This document shows, in pieces, positions 62,118 to 64,000 of a stretch of 64,000 nucleotides of DNA. Numbering within the stretch: the stretch's first letter is position 1; every line of letters begins with the position of its first letter. The DNA is from Symbiodinium natans (Eukaryota; Sar; Dinophyceae; Suessiales; Symbiodiniaceae): positions 338,501 through 402,500 of the forward strand of contig CAJNDS010002285.1 in the NCBI GenBank assembly GCA_905221605.1, written 5' to 3'. The translations under genes and the position numbers were made by a program. The notes beneath the pieces were generated by a model, which was not told the origin of the DNA, did no database searches, and worked only from the letters and a program-made list of their open reading frames with translations.

Positions 62118-62273
62118 GTTCTTCGAGTGCTGCTGCCGTGCCGGCAGAGGATCCGCCAGAGGACAAGGAGCAGCAATCCGGCGGGCACGTGCATCCAGAG
62201 AGGCCCGATACCATTAAGGAACTCGCCTCAAATCGCATTAGGATCCCTATTCTAACTTTGGCTCAGACCGATT
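62118..62273 (+). CDS. Cassette-gene exon, SSS-acidic type, second copy
   Basis: CCAGCAG|GTTCTTCGAGT. Frame SSSAAAVPAEDPPEDKEQQS then GGHVHPERPDTIKELA. It runs to TGA at 62273 unless spliced earlier. Confidence 0.5.
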
Positions 62274-62352
62274 GACCCTAAACCCTACTGTATGTGGTAG
62301 ATTTTACTTCAAAATCCTTGGCAAAGGGGGTGAAATGTGGGCTCGGGGCATC

Positions 62353-62394
62353 AGGAGCACCAGGACGATCCCGGCAAGGCAGGCCGCGTCCCCA
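62353..62394 (+). CDS. Possible small exon
   Basis: GGCATCAG|GAGCAC to CCCCA|GTAAGGG with frame EHQDDPGKAGRVP. Both splice signals are good, but it is very short. Confidence 0.3.
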
Positions 62395-62449
62395 GTAAGG
62401 GCAGGGGACATGCATGGGCCACATTTTGGCAAGAGCCTGCATGCGTCTC

Positions 62450-62535
62450 AAGGGGTTTAGGGGTTTAGGGTTTAGGGTGGGTTTAGGGTCTTAGGGTTTA
62501 GGGTTTAGGGTTTAAGGGGTTTAGGTCTTAGGGGA
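62450..62535 (+). repeat. TTTAGGG array
   Basis: Degenerate G-strand units (GGGTTTAGGG, GGTCTTAGGG, TTTAAGGGG). Confidence 0.85.
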
Positions 62536-62622
62536 TAGGCTTCATGAGCTTCATGGGCTTCATAGTTCTGCTGGAACTCTAGGGTTCAGGGTGTGGAGTT
62601 TAGGGCTTGGGGCTCTGACAAG

Positions 62623-62751
62623 GAGTCGCAACAAAGGATACTTCTTGCTGAATCCAGAACTATAGCTAAGGCAACCCCCACTGCGCAGGGCCAGAGCAAA
62701 GTCAAAGGAAAGAAACGCGAGAACGAGCAACAGGAGCACGCAAGGACTTAA
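62623..62751 (+). CDS. Likely last exon of the cassette gene, basic C-terminus
   Basis: CTGACAAG|GAGTCG (same ACAAG|G acceptor as the cassettes). Frame ESQQRILLAESRTIAKATPT then QSKVKGKKRENEQQEHART-stop. The basic tail contrasts with the acidic body. Confidence 0.5.
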   Translation, partial: ESQQRILLAESRTIAKATPTAQGQSKVKGKKRENEQQEHART

Positions 62752-63104
62752 ACATCGGCTGTGTGTTCAGTTGTGAAAGCTTGTGCTTGTTCCGAGTATA
62801 TGACCAGAGGAAATTTTGGAGCCATGAAATGCCGGGCATTTCGGGTGCAGCCTTTCTACTGCAGTGACGCTTGAAATTCGATGTTTTTCGGGCTACCTTG
62901 GCGTATCTGGGCATCATATAGACCAGTCCTTCATGTGCTTTAGGTCAACTTCCTCGTCCCACAGATGGCTCACCCATGGAAGCCCCTCCACTTTATCAAG
63001 GCCCGGGAATCTTCGCGAGAACGCATCGAGGGGGTTGAAATTCAGCGTTTGGTTTCATGCTGGGGTTAGAGTTGAAGGTTTCGGGTTTCGGGTTTAGGGT
63101 TTAG

Positions 63105-63194
63105 ACCTATCGATGCCAAGCTGGCGGCTGACGTTGGGCTTCGGAAAGCGCGATGCCTTCGTGGGTTTCGGAAGAGCCCAGAACTGAAATTCTA
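63105..63194 (+). CDS. Possible exon abutting a palindromic element
   Basis: Frame DAKLAADVGLRKARCLRGFR then KSPELKFYM, ending where the inverted-repeat element begins. It follows a TTTAGGG patch. Confidence 0.3.
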
Positions 63195-63195
63195 C

Positions 63196-63300
63196 ATGGG
63201 GGTTTCCGAAAATAGGGGTAATCTTTTGGGGTTCCCAAAAATAAGGATTATACTATTTTGGGGTATATTATGGGTGCCCCCTATTTTTGGAAATGCCCAC
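63196..63300. mobile_element. MITE-like palindromic element 4
   Basis: 105 bp with 23-bp terminal inverted repeats (19 of 23 matching) around GGTTTCCGAAAATAGGGG / CCCCTATTTTTGGAAATG. No coding capacity. Confidence 0.7.
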
Positions 63301-63367
63301 ATTGCAAGCCGCACACAGCATCTTGTGGACCATGAGCGTCCAACCACTTCATTACCCGTCTGCACTG

Positions 63368-63600
63368 AATCCTAAACCCTAAAACCCTATACCCCTTAAG
63401 CCTAAACCCTAACCCTAGACCCCAAACCCTAGACCCGAAACCCTAAACCCTAAACCCTTCACCCCTACAGCCTCTAAACCCTATATTCCCTAAACCCTAA
63501 ACCCTAAACCCGAAACCCTAAACCCTAAACCCTAAACCTTAAACCCTAAACCCTAAACCCTAAACCCTATACCCTATACTCCCTAAACCCTAAACCCATA
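63368..63600 (+). repeat. C-strand array
   Basis: CCCTAAA with CCCTATA, CCCTAGA and CCCGAAA variants, upstream of a possible exon. Confidence 0.9.
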
Positions 63601-63691
63601 GAGTCGCTGCCAGGTGCTGCTGTGCTTCTCCGGGATCTGCTGCTGGAGTCGAGTCTTGGCCCGGCACCCCAAGCACGCGAAGCAGCGGTCG
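63600..63691 (+). CDS. Possible exon between C- and G-strand arrays
   Basis: Frame ESLPGAAVLLRDLLLESSLG then PAPQAREAAV, ending GCGGTCG|GTTTAGGG. The C-array, exon, G-array arrangement is the same as in the giant gene. Confidence 0.45.
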
Positions 63692-63850
63692 GTTTAGGGT
63701 TTAGGGTTGGGGTTAACGGTTTTGGGGTTAGGGTTTAGGGTTCAGGGTTCAGGGTTCAGGGTGCAGGGTTCAGGGTTTAGGTGAGGGTGTCGGGTTTAGG
63801 GTTTCAGGTTTAGGGTTTAGGGCTTAGGGCTTAGGGCTTTGGGCTTTGGG
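63692..63850 (+). repeat. G-strand array after the possible exon
   Basis: TTTAGGG, TTCAGGG, CTTAGGG and CTTTGGG units starting at the putative donor. Confidence 0.9.
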
Positions 63851-64000
63851 CTTAGGGTTTCGTACTTTCAGGGTTCAGAGTTTAGGGTTGATAGGGGTTT
63901 ATATGTTGTTTCGAACATGGGTTTGCGGTTGAAACAGGGAAAAAATCTACTGGGTTGTGGCACATGTGCGGTGGTTCTACAGGGTTCTGGAGCCCTACAC

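Noticed and set aside
62250-62275. Relic of the dinoflagellate spliced leader (phrase TTTGGCTCAG)
   Set aside because: Only part of the 22-nt leader matches and no upstream leader sequence is present. Too short to distinguish from chance.
22922-63850. A true chromosome end or telomere
   Set aside because: Arrays occur in both orientations, are short and degenerate, and are embedded between exon-like blocks, so they are interstitial.

Overview
The window looks like nuclear DNA of a dinoflagellate, probably a Symbiodiniaceae-like alga. The evidence is sparse genes in GC-rich DNA, introns with GC as well as GT donors and the usual AG|G acceptor, FNIP-repeat and RCC1-like genes of the kind common in these genomes, and very abundant 7-bp TTTAGGG/CCCTAAA repeats. 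TTTAGGG is the telomere repeat known from dinoflagellates and plants. Every gene I can support runs on the + strand. The only clear minus-strand gene is a retrotransposon reverse transcriptase.

Layout. 0-1.5 kb: 3' part of an FNIP-repeat gene with a GC-AG intron. 4.1-5.0 kb: an unknown gene broken by a 34-bp tandem duplication. 5-10.3 kb: AGT and GGTAGT microsatellites, a 51-bp minisatellite and two copies of a dispersed repeat. 10.4-12.3 kb: a three-exon RCC1-like gene with recently amplified 39-residue repeats. 12.3-16.5 kb: no gene supported. 16.5-22.1 kb: an uninterrupted ORF of about 1,870 codons for a large multi-pass membrane protein. 22.2-46.4 kb: more than 30 exon-like blocks, probably one giant gene that may continue the membrane-protein ORF, encoding a leucine-rich helical repeat protein unlike anything I recognise. 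46.4-49.4 kb: no gene supported, with one miniature inverted-repeat element. 49.4-62.8 kb: a second multi-exon gene for an acidic, probably disordered protein, in which one 66-87 bp exon cassette ending in an ESDAGSPEE-like motif occurs 13 times. Its introns hold several kb of satellites (51.7-56.7 kb). 62.8-64 kb: two further possible exons, an inverted-repeat element and telomere-type repeats.

The most unusual property is the structure of the introns. In the 22-46 kb gene the G-rich strand repeat (TTTAGGG) mostly sits just after splice donors and the C-rich strand repeat (CCCTAAA) mostly just before acceptors, so many introns are long inverted repeats. At several exons the first repeat itself supplies the donor (exon|GTTTAGGG). 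One such intron is flanked by an imperfect 35-bp duplication of exon sequence, as expected if the array was inserted. A retroelement lies inside another intron between a G-strand and a C-strand array.

All exon edges were read by eye from frame, splice dinucleotides and comparison between repeated modules. No transcript data or database search was used. Exon edges are therefore hypotheses, and several neighbouring exons do not yet join in a consistent phase.
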